NCBI GenBank assembly: GCA_045660565.1
Contig: JAZRDX010000147.1
Coordinates: 1 to 6,971, forward strand
Origin: SIG673 sp045660565
Lineage (GTDB): Bacteria > Bacillota > Clostridia > Oscillospirales > CAG-272
Length of the DNA: 6,971 bases
Direction of reading: 5' to 3'
The notes beneath the pieces are model-generated. The model was given only the letters and a program-made list of their open reading frames with translations. It did not search any database and was not told the DNA's origin. The position numbers were made by a program, and so were the translations under genes. Positions within the stretch are counted from its first letter, which is position 1. Every line of letters begins with the position of its first letter. Positions 1 to 5,743 of the stretch are shown here, in pieces.

Positions 1-1721
1 TCGTGGTCGCCTAACGTGTAGCTGCATCCGTAGTCGCACGCATGGTCTTTGTTTTCATCTATATGCTCGTTGCTTAATTCTATTTCCGTACCATCGTTGT
101 TCAGTTTAACATCCAATATGCCACTGTCGCTGACGAAGAACTTACTGAAGCTTTCATCTGCCATATACGTGCTCCAGCCGACAGTAAACGTGCCGACGGA
201 CGGTTCTCCCTCATCAAGCCTTGTGATTCCTATAGGATTTTTCGTGCTCAGCATTCCGCTCAGGGTAATGCTTTTATCGTTCAGCACGAGATTGCTGCTT
301 ACGTCTCCGAATCTATTCCCGGAAACTATGGGGTCGCCCGAAAGAGTAAAGAGGACCGAGTCAAAATCTATTAAGACGCCTCCTCCGTGGGTATCCGTTG
401 AAGAGTTATTTATGATCGTTCCGCCCGACAGAGCAAAGGAGCCTCTTGTTCCAACGTATACTCCGCCTCCGTTTTTTGCTTCATTCTCATATACCGCTCC
501 GCCCGACATATTGAATTTCGGATTGTACCCGGCGTTTACGTTTACCTTTCCGATAGAAACTCCGCCTCCGTAGTCAGCAACGTTACCGCGGATCTCACCT
601 CCGTACATATTGAAGGTTTCGTTAGTATAATAGCTTGCAACCCCGCCTCCGTAAACAGAGGTGTTGTCATATATGCTTCCGCCGTACATGTTGAAGGCTC
701 CGCCAAAGGAAACTCCTCCGCCGTGGACGTCGCTGCTTCGGGTTTCGGCCAGATCGTTATAGCAGATCTCACCTCCGTACATATTGAATACCGTGTTACC
801 ACTGACGAAAACGCCACCGCCGCGATATTTCGTTTTATTGTTTTTGATCGTACCGCCGTACATATTAAATTCCTTACCGGCCGCGCACACTCCGCCTCCT
901 GCTCCTCCGGCCATTCCGCGGGCTGTGTTATCGGATATCACTCCGCCATACATATTGAAGACACAGTTATTTTCCGTGTAAACACCGCCGCCCCAGTCTC
1001 CGGTGTTTTTCGTAATAACACCGCCGTATAAGTCAAATTCTGCACCTTCAACATAGATTGCCGCTCCGTTTCCGTTAATATCAGCATCGGTAAGCAGGTG
1101 GGTATTATTTTCCTTGACCGTACCACCGAACATGCGAAGCGTTCCTTCTACGTCTATTCCCGCCCCAAAGCGTCTTATTCCTCCGGTAAGCGTGCCTGCA
1201 TGATCCTCGGAGCAATCGTAAAGATTTAACGAACCGCTCTCCGAGACAAAGATAACGGGAAATGTGTTCGTGGGGGTGGCGAGCGCCTTGACCGTTTTGC
1301 CGTTCAGACAAAGAGAGACGTTGCCGACGATATTGATATAATCGGACGTATCAAGATCACCGCCAATGAAATATTTTCCGTCATTAAGATCATACGATCC
1401 CGAAAGAAGCTCTTCCGTTAATTCTGTCCATCCGTCGTGATCGTGCGCAAAATGGTAATTGCAGACTTCACAAATACCGTCATTATTCTCATCACTGTGC
1501 TCACTGTACGCTATTTCCGTTATGCCTTCGGCTACGTAATCGTCAATTTCACAGCCGTGTGCAATGCATCTGTGCCAATGTCCTTCTGCGTCAAATGCCC
1601 AAAAGTCATCGGATATGTTATGCGTGTGTGTATCTTCCGCACTTGCGGTAATCGCTGTGGTAGGAACCAAGCCTACCAGCATAATGATGGTGATGATCAT
1701 ACTCAAAATTCGTTTTTTCAC
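1..1721 (-). CDS. Secreted beta-helix repeat surface protein, C-terminus cut by window edge
   Basis: An uninterrupted frame of 573 codons runs from a GTG at 1721-1719 to the left edge with no stop, so the C-terminal part lies outside. The start is GTG because AAGGAG sits 8 nt upstream and the first residues form a textbook signal peptide: KKR, a hydrophobic stretch at about residues 5-19, then TASA with probable cleavage after Ala28. Order of parts: a Cys/His-rich module (about 30-98; C52, C57, C84, C87, many His and Asp), a linker with the LCLNG motif (137-141), about ten coils of the type F-N-M-Y-G-G-x-I-x-x-N-x(n)-G-G-G-V (about 192-475), a beta-rich segment (476-550), then another Cys/His/Asp module starting at 552 (C562, C566). 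The YGG/GGGV periodicity indicates a right-handed beta-helix, as in bacterial adhesins and Pmp-like proteins. Function is inferred: an exported, probably surface-attached protein for adhesion or glycan binding. No anchor is visible because the C-terminus is missing. Confidence 0.88.
   Translation of the reverse strand, partial: MKKRILSMIITIIMLVGLVPTTAITASAEDTHTHNISDDFWAFDAEGHWHRCIAHGCEIDDYVAEGITEIAYSEHSDENNDGICEVCNYHFAHDHDGWTELTEELLSGSYDLNDGKYFIGGDLDTSDYINIVGNVSLCLNGKTVKALATPTNTFPVIFVSESGSLNLYDCSEDHAGTLTGGIRRFGAGIDVEGTLRMFGGTVKENNTHLLTDADINGNGAAIYVEGAEFDLYGGVITKNTGDWGGGVYTENNCVFNMYGGVISDNTARGMAGGAGGGVCAAGKEFNMYGGTIKNNKTKYRGGGVFVSGNTVFNMYGGEICYNDLAETRSSDVHGGGVSFGGAFNMYGGSIYDNTSVYGGGVASYYTNETFNMYGGEIRGNVADYGGGVSIGKVNVNAGYNPKFNMSGGAVYENEAKNGGGVYVGTRGSFALSGGTIINNSSTDTHGGGVLIDFDSVLFTLSGDPIVSGNRFGDVSSNLVLNDKSITLSGMLSTKNPIGITRLDEGEPSVGTFTVGWSTYMADESFSKFFVSDSGILDVKLNNDGTEIELSNEHIDENKDHACDYGCSYTLGDH
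421..1140 (-). repeat. Degenerate coding tandem repeats (beta-helix coils)
   Basis: On the plus strand an 18-base element resembling ccgccgtacatattgaa(g/t) recurs at 421, 499, 598, 679, 772, 853, 943, 1021 and 1123. It encodes FNMYGG read on the minus strand. Spacings are 78, 99, 81, 93, 81, 90, 78 and 102 bases, all multiples of three, so insertions between coils keep the frame. The conservation is at both DNA and protein level. The best pair, 588-614 and 762-788, agrees at 26 of 27 bases, which points to recent duplication or recombination between coils. Further, more diverged coils lie on both sides. Confidence 0.85.
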
Positions 1722-1729
1722 TACGGTTT

Positions 1730-1735
1730 CTCCTT
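1730..1735 (-). promoter_or_regulatory. Ribosome binding site that decides the GTG start
   Basis: AAGGAG on the minus strand, 8 nt before the GTG at 1721. The next in-frame ATG codons (residues 8 and 14) lie inside the hydrophobic core of the signal peptide and have no comparable site, so GTG is the right start. Confidence 0.8.
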
Positions 1736-1748
1736 ATCGTTTTCTAAC

Positions 1749-1754
1749 ATTATA
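1749..1754 (-). promoter_or_regulatory. Possible -10 box (TATAAT) for the secreted protein
   Basis: A perfect TATAAT lies in the 46-nt gap between the 118-residue protein gene and the GTG start, about 27 nt before the start codon. At a 17-bp spacing the -35 position reads TAAGAA, a poor match to TTGACA. The region is AT-rich, so a chance match is possible. Co-transcription with the gene upstream is the alternative, since no terminator is seen between them. Confidence 0.3.
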
Positions 1755-1767
1755 TTCAATATTTATA

Positions 1768-2124
1768 TTATTTCTTATTCTTGGGACACAGACAAATGCC
1801 GAACCATTCCTCACCGCGCTTAAAGTATTTACACTCGGCGCAGGTGGTGTCGAGCGTTTTCTTGCTCTCGCCTCGGTAGCTTATACAAGCGTCCTGAAGC
1901 ATTGTAACGAAGGGCTCGCCCTCGTCGGTGTAAAGAGGCTCGGCCGTGAAGTCGGGATAGATGACGGCAGGCTGACATAGCGGGTTTTGCCGATCCTTCT
2001 CACCGTAGTAGCCGTACCGCAGTTCAAAGGTCTTGCCGAAGGTCGTTATTACCTTATAAAGATCACCTTCTTTGTGTTCCGGCTCTTTCGGTATGTTTTC
2101 ATTCTCAAAAAGCGTCGTAAACAT
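1768..2124 (-). CDS. Hypothetical 118-residue protein with C-terminal CxxC...CxC cluster
   Basis: I do not recognise a characterised family. The chosen start is the ATG at 2124 (protein begins MFTTLFENENIP), preceded by a G-rich stretch (GGGGGGA) only 2-3 nt away, so the ribosome site is weak. The frame is open further upstream to 2301, but that part is AT-rich, covers a hairpin/terminator and does not read like protein. The body is polar and aromatic-rich (KTFELRYGYYGEKD at about 30-43, IYPDF near 55, DEGEPFVTMLQDAC at about 66-79). The tail carries C95-x2-C98, then twelve residues, then C111-x-C113, a spacing that suggests a small zinc-binding knuckle. No signal peptide or membrane segment is visible, so it is probably cytoplasmic. 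It lies between a regulator and a secreted protein, 46 nt from the latter. The role is unknown. It could be a small metal-binding accessory protein. Confidence 0.7.
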   Translation of the reverse strand: MFTTLFENENIPKEPEHKEGDLYKVITTFGKTFELRYGYYGEKDRQNPLCQPAVIYPDFTAEPLYTDEGEPFVTMLQDACISYRGESKKTLDTTCAECKYFKRGEEWFGICLCPKNKK

Positions 2125-2146
2125 TGTCCCCCCATCCGCATTTTTT

Positions 2147-2193
2147 CCAAAAAGAAAAATCTGCCATACTTGATGATAATAGTATAGCAGATT
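2147..2193 (-). terminator. Probable intrinsic terminator after the regulator gene
   Basis: Inverted repeat with arms 2158-2170 and 2181-2193 and a 10-base loop. In minus-strand RNA all 13 positions pair (one G-U wobble), whereas plus-strand RNA would have a C-A mismatch. The stem is followed directly by a U-rich tract (UUUUUCUUUUU if the last stem bases are counted). It lies about 90 nt after the regulator stop codon and 34 nt before the next start. The stem is not GC-rich, so efficiency is uncertain. It could instead act as a leader hairpin or operator. Confidence 0.58.
2181..2189 (-). promoter_or_regulatory. Possible extended -10 promoter for the 118-residue protein gene
   Basis: Minus strand reads TGCTATACT, an extended -10 (TGn plus TATACT, one mismatch to TATAAT). 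The -35 region at 17-bp spacing (TAGCGC) is poor, which extended -10 promoters tolerate. A start near 2173 would give a leader of about 50 nt. The box lies inside the left arm of the terminator-like stem, so the same bases would serve both purposes. Confidence 0.4.
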
Positions 2194-2252
2194 ATTTTCG
2201 TTCGCGCTAGTACCTAAAACGCACTTTTTAGATATATAAATTAGGATTTGAG

Positions 2253-2280
2253 TATATCTTTTTTGCCCGAAAAAGATATA
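2253..2280 (-). repeat. AT-rich 11-bp perfect inverted repeat after the regulator stop
   Basis: Arms 2253-2263 (tatatcttttt) and 2270-2280 (aaaaagatata) with a 6-base loop, starting 4 nt after the regulator stop codon. No U-tract follows on the minus strand, so it is not a standard terminator. It may stabilise the 3' end of the mRNA or be a protein-binding dyad. Confidence 0.45.
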
Positions 2281-2284
2281 AAAA

Positions 2285-3520
2285 TCACAAAATCGCGGCA
2301 AATTCGGCTCTTGAAAGACCTGATTTTTCGCTTACGATTCGGATTGCTTGTTTGACGATAGGAACGGTCATATTCAGCTTGTCGGCGATCTCCTGATTTC
2401 CAAGACCGAAGGCTGCAAGCTTTGCAACCTCGCGCTCCTTTGCCGTAAGCGTGGTCAGAATCTTCTTTCCTCTGACAGCACCCGAGAGCTTCGACCAGCC
2501 CTCGTTATATACCTTATAGAGCTTTTGAACCTCTTTCCAAGCATCCGGATTTATAGAGAAAAGCCGTCTTTCCATCAGCGTATCAAGAGCGCGGCAATAC
2601 TCGGCAAGAACACCGTAAAATTTATCGTGAAGTGCAAGCTCAATGGCTCTGTCGATGTGGTGTATAGCGTCCTCGTCCTTACCGCAGTTGTGGTAGATAG
2701 CGGCACAGGTAAGGCGCAGATAGATCTCCGACATTACCGTTTGATTGGCTCTTGCCCACGAGGTCATAGGCTCTACGGCGTATGAGATGACCGACATAAT
2801 ATAGAGTCCCTGCGTGCCTTCTACCTTGACAAGCCCCATCGCCACGGCATAACCGAGAGCGTACAGATATTTGGCATAATATACCTTCGCCGCAGGGTAG
2901 GCATCCTTGTGAATCGGCTCAAAATTACCCTTTTTGAACCATTCGGGGAAGCTTTCTACGTTATATATCATAATATCTACGGCGCTTATGGCAAGCTGCA
3001 TCGCATCTCGGTCGAGGTCATTTTTTGCAGGAGCTTCGGCAATATGCACCTTGGCTCTGCGCCACATATGGATGTCGCCCTTCCAAACCGCGCACATAGC
3101 GAGAAGCATACCTGCGGAGAGGACGGCATAGAAGCCCGAGTGCTTTCCAAGGAGGTAATTTGCGCTTTCATATACCTTATCTATCTCACCTCTTGAATAG
3201 GCAACCTCGGCTTCAAAAAGCACCTGCGCCTCGTGGTTGTAGGAAAGACTTTCGCCTACCTCGTCGGCAGTTCCGGGCGTGTTATAGAGGTCGCTCATGT
3301 AGAGAAAGGGCGTTTTACGGGGCAGCGGCATATCCTCATTCACAAGAGAACGACCGGCCTTTGTTCTTCCGTCCACGGGCTTCCTTGCGTTCCTCGGGAT
3401 CATCCATGCCCGCCCGAAACGAACCGCACCTTCGATCTTTCCGTCAGCACAAAGGAGTTGAACACGGCGAACACTTATATTCCATTTTTTCGCAATCTGC
3501 TCTATTTTTAAGTATTCCAT
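2285..3520 (-). CDS. Dual-HTH transcriptional regulator: MerR/excisionase-like HTH, helical middle, LuxR-type HTH
   Basis: A 411-residue cytoplasmic DNA-binding regulator. Residues 3-42 read as a small winged HTH of the MerR/excisionase (HTH_17-like) kind: YLKIEQIAKKWNIS, VRRVQLLC, then a wing RFGRAWMIP. Residues about 80-340 are strongly helical with spaced Ala/Tyr/Leu patterns (for example AIHHIDRAIELALHD), like TPR repeats of MalT-type regulators. Residues 358-411 form a LuxR/GerE HTH (LTAKEREVAKLAAFGLGNQE, then IADKLNMTVPIVKQAI). The usual TVKxHI of the recognition helix is IVKQAI here, lacking the His. No receiver domain or sensor is visible, so the input is unknown; a small molecule or partner protein binding the helical part is the inference. 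Start at 3520 is preferred over the in-frame ATG at 3550 because GGGAGG lies 11 nt before it and the HTH begins there. It has its own strong promoter and a dyad at the start site, which suggests autoregulation. Target genes may be the two genes after it or the amino-sugar operon before it. Confidence 0.85.
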   Translation of the reverse strand: MEYLKIEQIAKKWNISVRRVQLLCADGKIEGAVRFGRAWMIPRNARKPVDGRTKAGRSLVNEDMPLPRKTPFLYMSDLYNTPGTADEVGESLSYNHEAQVLFEAEVAYSRGEIDKVYESANYLLGKHSGFYAVLSAGMLLAMCAVWKGDIHMWRRAKVHIAEAPAKNDLDRDAMQLAISAVDIMIYNVESFPEWFKKGNFEPIHKDAYPAAKVYYAKYLYALGYAVAMGLVKVEGTQGLYIMSVISYAVEPMTSWARANQTVMSEIYLRLTCAAIYHNCGKDEDAIHHIDRAIELALHDKFYGVLAEYCRALDTLMERRLFSINPDAWKEVQKLYKVYNEGWSKLSGAVRGKKILTTLTAKEREVAKLAAFGLGNQEIADKLNMTVPIVKQAIRIVSEKSGLSRAEFAAIL

Positions 3521-3531
3521 ACTTGTCTTTT

Positions 3532-3537
3532 CCTCCC
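3532..3537 (-). promoter_or_regulatory. Ribosome binding site deciding the regulator start
   Basis: GGGAGG on the minus strand, 11 nt before the ATG at 3520. The in-frame ATG ten codons earlier (3550) has no purine-rich site in front of it, only AT-rich and operator sequence. Confidence 0.7.
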
Positions 3538-3561
3538 GAAAAAAACGCATTTTGTATCATA

Positions 3562-3595
3562 CGCGAAAGTGAATAATATATCGTTCACTTATGCG
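3562..3595 (-). promoter_or_regulatory. Candidate operator: 34-bp inverted repeat at the regulator transcription start
   Basis: Plus strand arms CGCGAAAGTGAA (3562-3573) and TTCACTTATGCG (3584-3595) match at 10 of 12 positions, with a perfect 7-bp core AAGTGAA/TTCACTT and a 10-bp spacer. The half-site cores are 17 bp apart start to start, under two helical turns, which suits a dimeric regulator. The dyad begins at the predicted +1 of the consensus promoter, where a bound protein would block initiation or early elongation. In RNA it could fold as a 5' hairpin instead. Confidence 0.6.
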
Positions 3596-3601
3596 AATAT
3601 T

Positions 3602-3630
3602 ATTATACAGCTTTTTTTCGGGTTTGTCAA
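3602..3630 (-). promoter_or_regulatory. Perfect consensus sigma-A/sigma-70 promoter of the regulator gene
   Basis: On the minus strand TTGACA (3630-3625), a spacer of exactly 17 bp (3624-3608) and TATAAT (3607-3602): 12 of 12 consensus bases. The predicted start is near 3592-3596, giving a leader of about 74 nt to the ATG at 3520. So strong a promoter in front of a regulator implies that something limits it, most simply the dyad at 3562-3595. Confidence 0.85.
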
Positions 3631-3659
3631 GAGAAAGGCATCGGATTTTTCCGATGCCT
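3629..3659 (-). terminator. Probable terminator of the amino-sugar operon
   Basis: A perfect 10-bp stem, arms 3636-3645 (aggcatcgga) and 3650-3659 (tccgatgcct), with a 4-base loop. In minus-strand RNA it is followed by UUCUCUU, a moderately U-rich tail; in the plus direction no U-run follows. It lies 170 nt after the nagA stop and only 6 bp before the -35 box of the regulator promoter, so it would insulate that gene from operon read-through. The same palindrome could also be a protein site centred near -53. Confidence 0.55.
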
Positions 3660-3828
3660 GACTGTACGTATTCTTTTGATTTAGTGGGTAAGACAAGCTG
3701 TGAGCCATTCTTTGGGCATAAATATACCTTAATGTATGCTCGGTGCTTCCACTTCGGAGCACTTTTCTATATACCTTACAGAAAAAATTCTTTGCTGTCG
3801 TTCATTCCTTTAAGTTTTGTGTATTTGC
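3660..3828. other. Non-coding stretch between nagA and its terminator
   Basis: No convincing gene on either strand. It holds a hairpin at 3743-3762 that pairs better as plus-strand RNA (7 bp including one U-G) and is followed there by TTTTCTAT, so it resembles a plus-strand terminator, although no plus-strand gene precedes it. A 10-bp direct repeat, atatacctta, at 3722-3731 and 3769-3778 flanks that hairpin. This is either the 3' untranslated region of the nagA mRNA or room for a small plus-strand RNA; I cannot tell which. Confidence 0.4.
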
Positions 3829-4983
3829 TTAAATGCCGTACTTAAGCTCTCCGCCAACAAAAACGGAAAGAATATTAACGTCCTTATCAAATATTATTAT
3901 ATCCGCGTCGTAGCCGTTTTCGAGGCGGCCTTTTTTTATTCCCAGAATTTCAGCGGGAACAGCAGTCATCATCTTGACCGCTTCGTAAAGAGGAATTTTC
4001 GCGCCGAAATGAGCCTCTCTTATGCATCTGTCCGCGGTGCAGATGCTTCCCGCAAACGCGCTTCTGTCCGAAAGCTTACATACGCCGTCCTCAATAATAA
4101 ACGGAACGCCCATGCAAGAGCCGGACGTTATATTGTCGGTTGCCGCGACAAAAAGGCTGTCGGTAATAAGTGCGACCTTGTCGGTGCCTTTTGCTTTGAC
4201 TATAAGACGTATAAGCTCGTAGGGGAGGTGTTTGCCGTCTGTGATTATCTCAGCGTAAACGTCGTCGCGAAGCAGAGCTGTTTCAATTACTCCGAGGTGT
4301 CGGAAGCCTTGCTCGCGCGTTACGGTTGAGGTGCAGGAATAAAGGTGGGTAACGAGGGTAAGTCCCCCCTCGATCGCCCTGTCCATATCCGAATAACGCG
4401 CCCCCGTGTGTCCCGCAGAGGCGAGTATCCCACGCTTACGCAGCTCTGAAAGGAATTCGTTATCCTTGTCAAATTCGGGCGCGTAGCTTACTCTCGCTAT
4501 AATATCTCCGTATTTTTCGAGCAGGGGAAGGTAATCGGTGCGTTTTGGCGGAGTTATAAACTCTGTGTTTTGCGCGCCGCAATATTCGGGATTAAAATAC
4601 GGCCCTTCAAGGTGCGCTCCGAGAATATTCGGAAGCGTTTTGTTACGTATCATGCCTTCCTTAATAAACTCAACCGCTTCGGTCATATTTTCGATAGGCG
4701 CAGCCGAAACGGTAGGTAAAAGCGAGGTGGTGCCGTGGGTGAGATGCTTATTTGCGGCGGAGATAACAGCTTCGGTGCTTTCGCTGAAGTCATAGCCGCC
4801 CGCGCCGTGGGTGTGCAGATCGATAAGTCCCGGTGAAACGTAGTTTTCTCCTGCGTCAGTCTCTTTGTCAAACGGAAGCTCGGTATCTGTAACGGCGGTG
4901 ATTTTGCCGTTTTCAAAATACACGTACCCGGGGATAATTCCGTTTCGTAAAATTATGTTTTTACTTTTAATTCTCGTAATCAT
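3829..4983 (-). CDS. nagA: N-acetylglucosamine-6-phosphate deacetylase
   Basis: Hydrolyses GlcNAc-6-P to glucosamine-6-P and acetate in the cytoplasm, the committed step of GlcNAc use and cell-wall amino-sugar recycling. The 384-residue length is normal for NagA. It has the amidohydrolase TIM-barrel motifs in order: DLHTHG with H57 and H59, LEGPY with E126 as metal ligand, SAGHTG with H192, VTHLYS with H213, ITDGKH with H252, and LITDS with D275, the catalytic acid/base. The N- and C-terminal strands form the usual small beta-sandwich, ending in DADIIIFDKD. All expected metal-site and catalytic positions are present, so it should be active. The start codon overlaps the stop of the NagB-like gene (ATGA, 4980-4983). 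The nearest purine-rich stretch is about 16 nt upstream, so translation is probably coupled to that gene. It is the last gene of the operon. Confidence 0.95.
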   Translation of the reverse strand: MITRIKSKNIILRNGIIPGYVYFENGKITAVTDTELPFDKETDAGENYVSPGLIDLHTHGAGGYDFSESTEAVISAANKHLTHGTTSLLPTVSAAPIENMTEAVEFIKEGMIRNKTLPNILGAHLEGPYFNPEYCGAQNTEFITPPKRTDYLPLLEKYGDIIARVSYAPEFDKDNEFLSELRKRGILASAGHTGARYSDMDRAIEGGLTLVTHLYSCTSTVTREQGFRHLGVIETALLRDDVYAEIITDGKHLPYELIRLIVKAKGTDKVALITDSLFVAATDNITSGSCMGVPFIIEDGVCKLSDRSAFAGSICTADRCIREAHFGAKIPLYEAVKMMTAVPAEILGIKKGRLENGYDADIIIFDKDVNILSVFVGGELKYGI

Positions 4984-5741
4984 AAAAGCTTTGAGCTGTC
5001 TCCGTCAAGGTAAAGAACAGCGTTGTCGTGTGTGCGTAGAATTGTGGCGGGGCATTTTTCGTTTATTTCGTCATTTAGGGTGTGGTATACCGCGTCCGCT
5101 TTTGTGGGAGCGGGAACTATACAGAAAAGATAGTCGGCAGAGGTAAGCGTGGGGCAGGTGAGAGTAATAGCGTGCGTTGGAACTCTGTCAATGGAAGGGA
5201 AGCAACCGTCGTTTACCTGCTGGTTTCTGCATATTTCGTCGAGCTTAACCACCTTGACCGACTTTTCGTCCCTGAAATCGGCGACCGGGGGATCGTTAAA
5301 TGCGATATGTCCGTTTTCGCCTATTCCCATAACTACTATATCGGTAGGATTGTTTTTGAGTAACTCCGAATAACGGCGGCACTCTGCTTCGGCATCGCTT
5401 TCGGTGCTGTTTATAAGATTTATACTTGCAAACGGTGCTTTTCCGAAAATATGCTCTGTAAGATACGTTCCAAAGCTCTTGTCTTTATCCTCAGCGGCAA
5501 GTCCGATGTATTCGTCCATGTGGAAGGCGTTAATGCGTCCCCATTCTATGTCGTTATATTCAAGCAGGGATGAAAGAACGTCGTTTTGCGACGGGGCGGC
5601 GGCAAAAATCATGTTGATATAGGGCTTTACCTTAAGAAGAGCTATAATGCGTTCGCGTATATCCGCTGCGGCGCATTTTCCCATTTCCTCTCTTGTGTCA
5701 GACGCCTTTACCGTTAATTTGTCCTTACTAAACTTTTTCAT
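4980..5741 (-). CDS. nagB: Glucosamine-6-phosphate deaminase, NagB-like with variant active site
   Basis: The predicted reaction is glucosamine-6-P + H2O to fructose-6-P + NH3, feeding glycolysis after NagA. The 253-residue length is right for NagB. Seen: FAAAPSQNDVL (46-56) where NagB usually has the GGTP phosphate loop, FHMDEYIGL with D76 matching catalytic D72 of E. coli, and GIGENGHIAFNDPP (139-152) with H145 matching H143. At the positions of E. coli D141 and E148 this protein has N143 and D150. I recall this AAAPSQ/GENGH/FNDPP form as a recurrent subfamily in Firmicutes and other phyla usually labelled NagB, so it is not a degraded gene, but its exact substrate is less certain than the label suggests. 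Start at 5741: AGAGG lies 7 nt before the ATG, inside the end of the upstream gene, whose stop is 2 nt away. A 6-phosphogluconolactonase-like or other sugar-phosphate isomerase is the alternative; the NagA partner favours deaminase. Confidence 0.85.
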   Translation of the reverse strand: MKKFSKDKLTVKASDTREEMGKCAAADIRERIIALLKVKPYINMIFAAAPSQNDVLSSLLEYNDIEWGRINAFHMDEYIGLAAEDKDKSFGTYLTEHIFGKAPFASINLINSTESDAEAECRRYSELLKNNPTDIVVMGIGENGHIAFNDPPVADFRDEKSVKVVKLDEICRNQQVNDGCFPSIDRVPTHAITLTCPTLTSADYLFCIVPAPTKADAVYHTLNDEINEKCPATILRTHDNAVLYLDGDSSKLL

Positions 5742-5743
5742 TT

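Noticed and set aside
49..573. Plus-strand open frame of 174 codons (and others at 723-1031, 1437-1823)
   Set aside because: Low-complexity Pro/Ser/Thr products complementary to the beta-helix gene, with no ribosome site and no domain; shadows of the minus-strand repeats.
421..1140. Regularly spaced 18-base repeats resembling a CRISPR array
   Set aside because: The repeats are imperfect, the spacing varies from 78 to 102 bases always in multiples of three, and the whole stretch is one open frame encoding YGG/GGGV coils on the minus strand.
2125..2301. Longer start at 2301 for the 118-residue protein
   Set aside because: The extra 59 codons cover the dyad, the terminator stem and AT-rich sequence, overlap the end of the regulator gene and have no ribosome site.
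3521..3550. Upstream ATG at 3550 for the regulator
   Set aside because: No ribosome site before it; GGGAGG precedes the ATG at 3520, where the HTH begins. It lies inside the mRNA leader, so it cannot be fully excluded.
3450..3560. Short upstream open frame starting at the ATG 3558-3560 in the regulator leader
   Set aside because: No ribosome site and out of frame with the regulator over sequence that codes well in the regulator frame.
3591..3845. Plus-strand 84-codon frame in the intergenic region
   Set aside because: It crosses the promoter and terminator palindrome, has no ribosome site and gives a composition unlike a real protein.
3817..4329. Plus-strand 170-codon frame and other plus frames within nagA, nagB and the isomerase gene
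   Set aside because: They lie antisense to confidently identified genes and have no recognisable domain or start signal.
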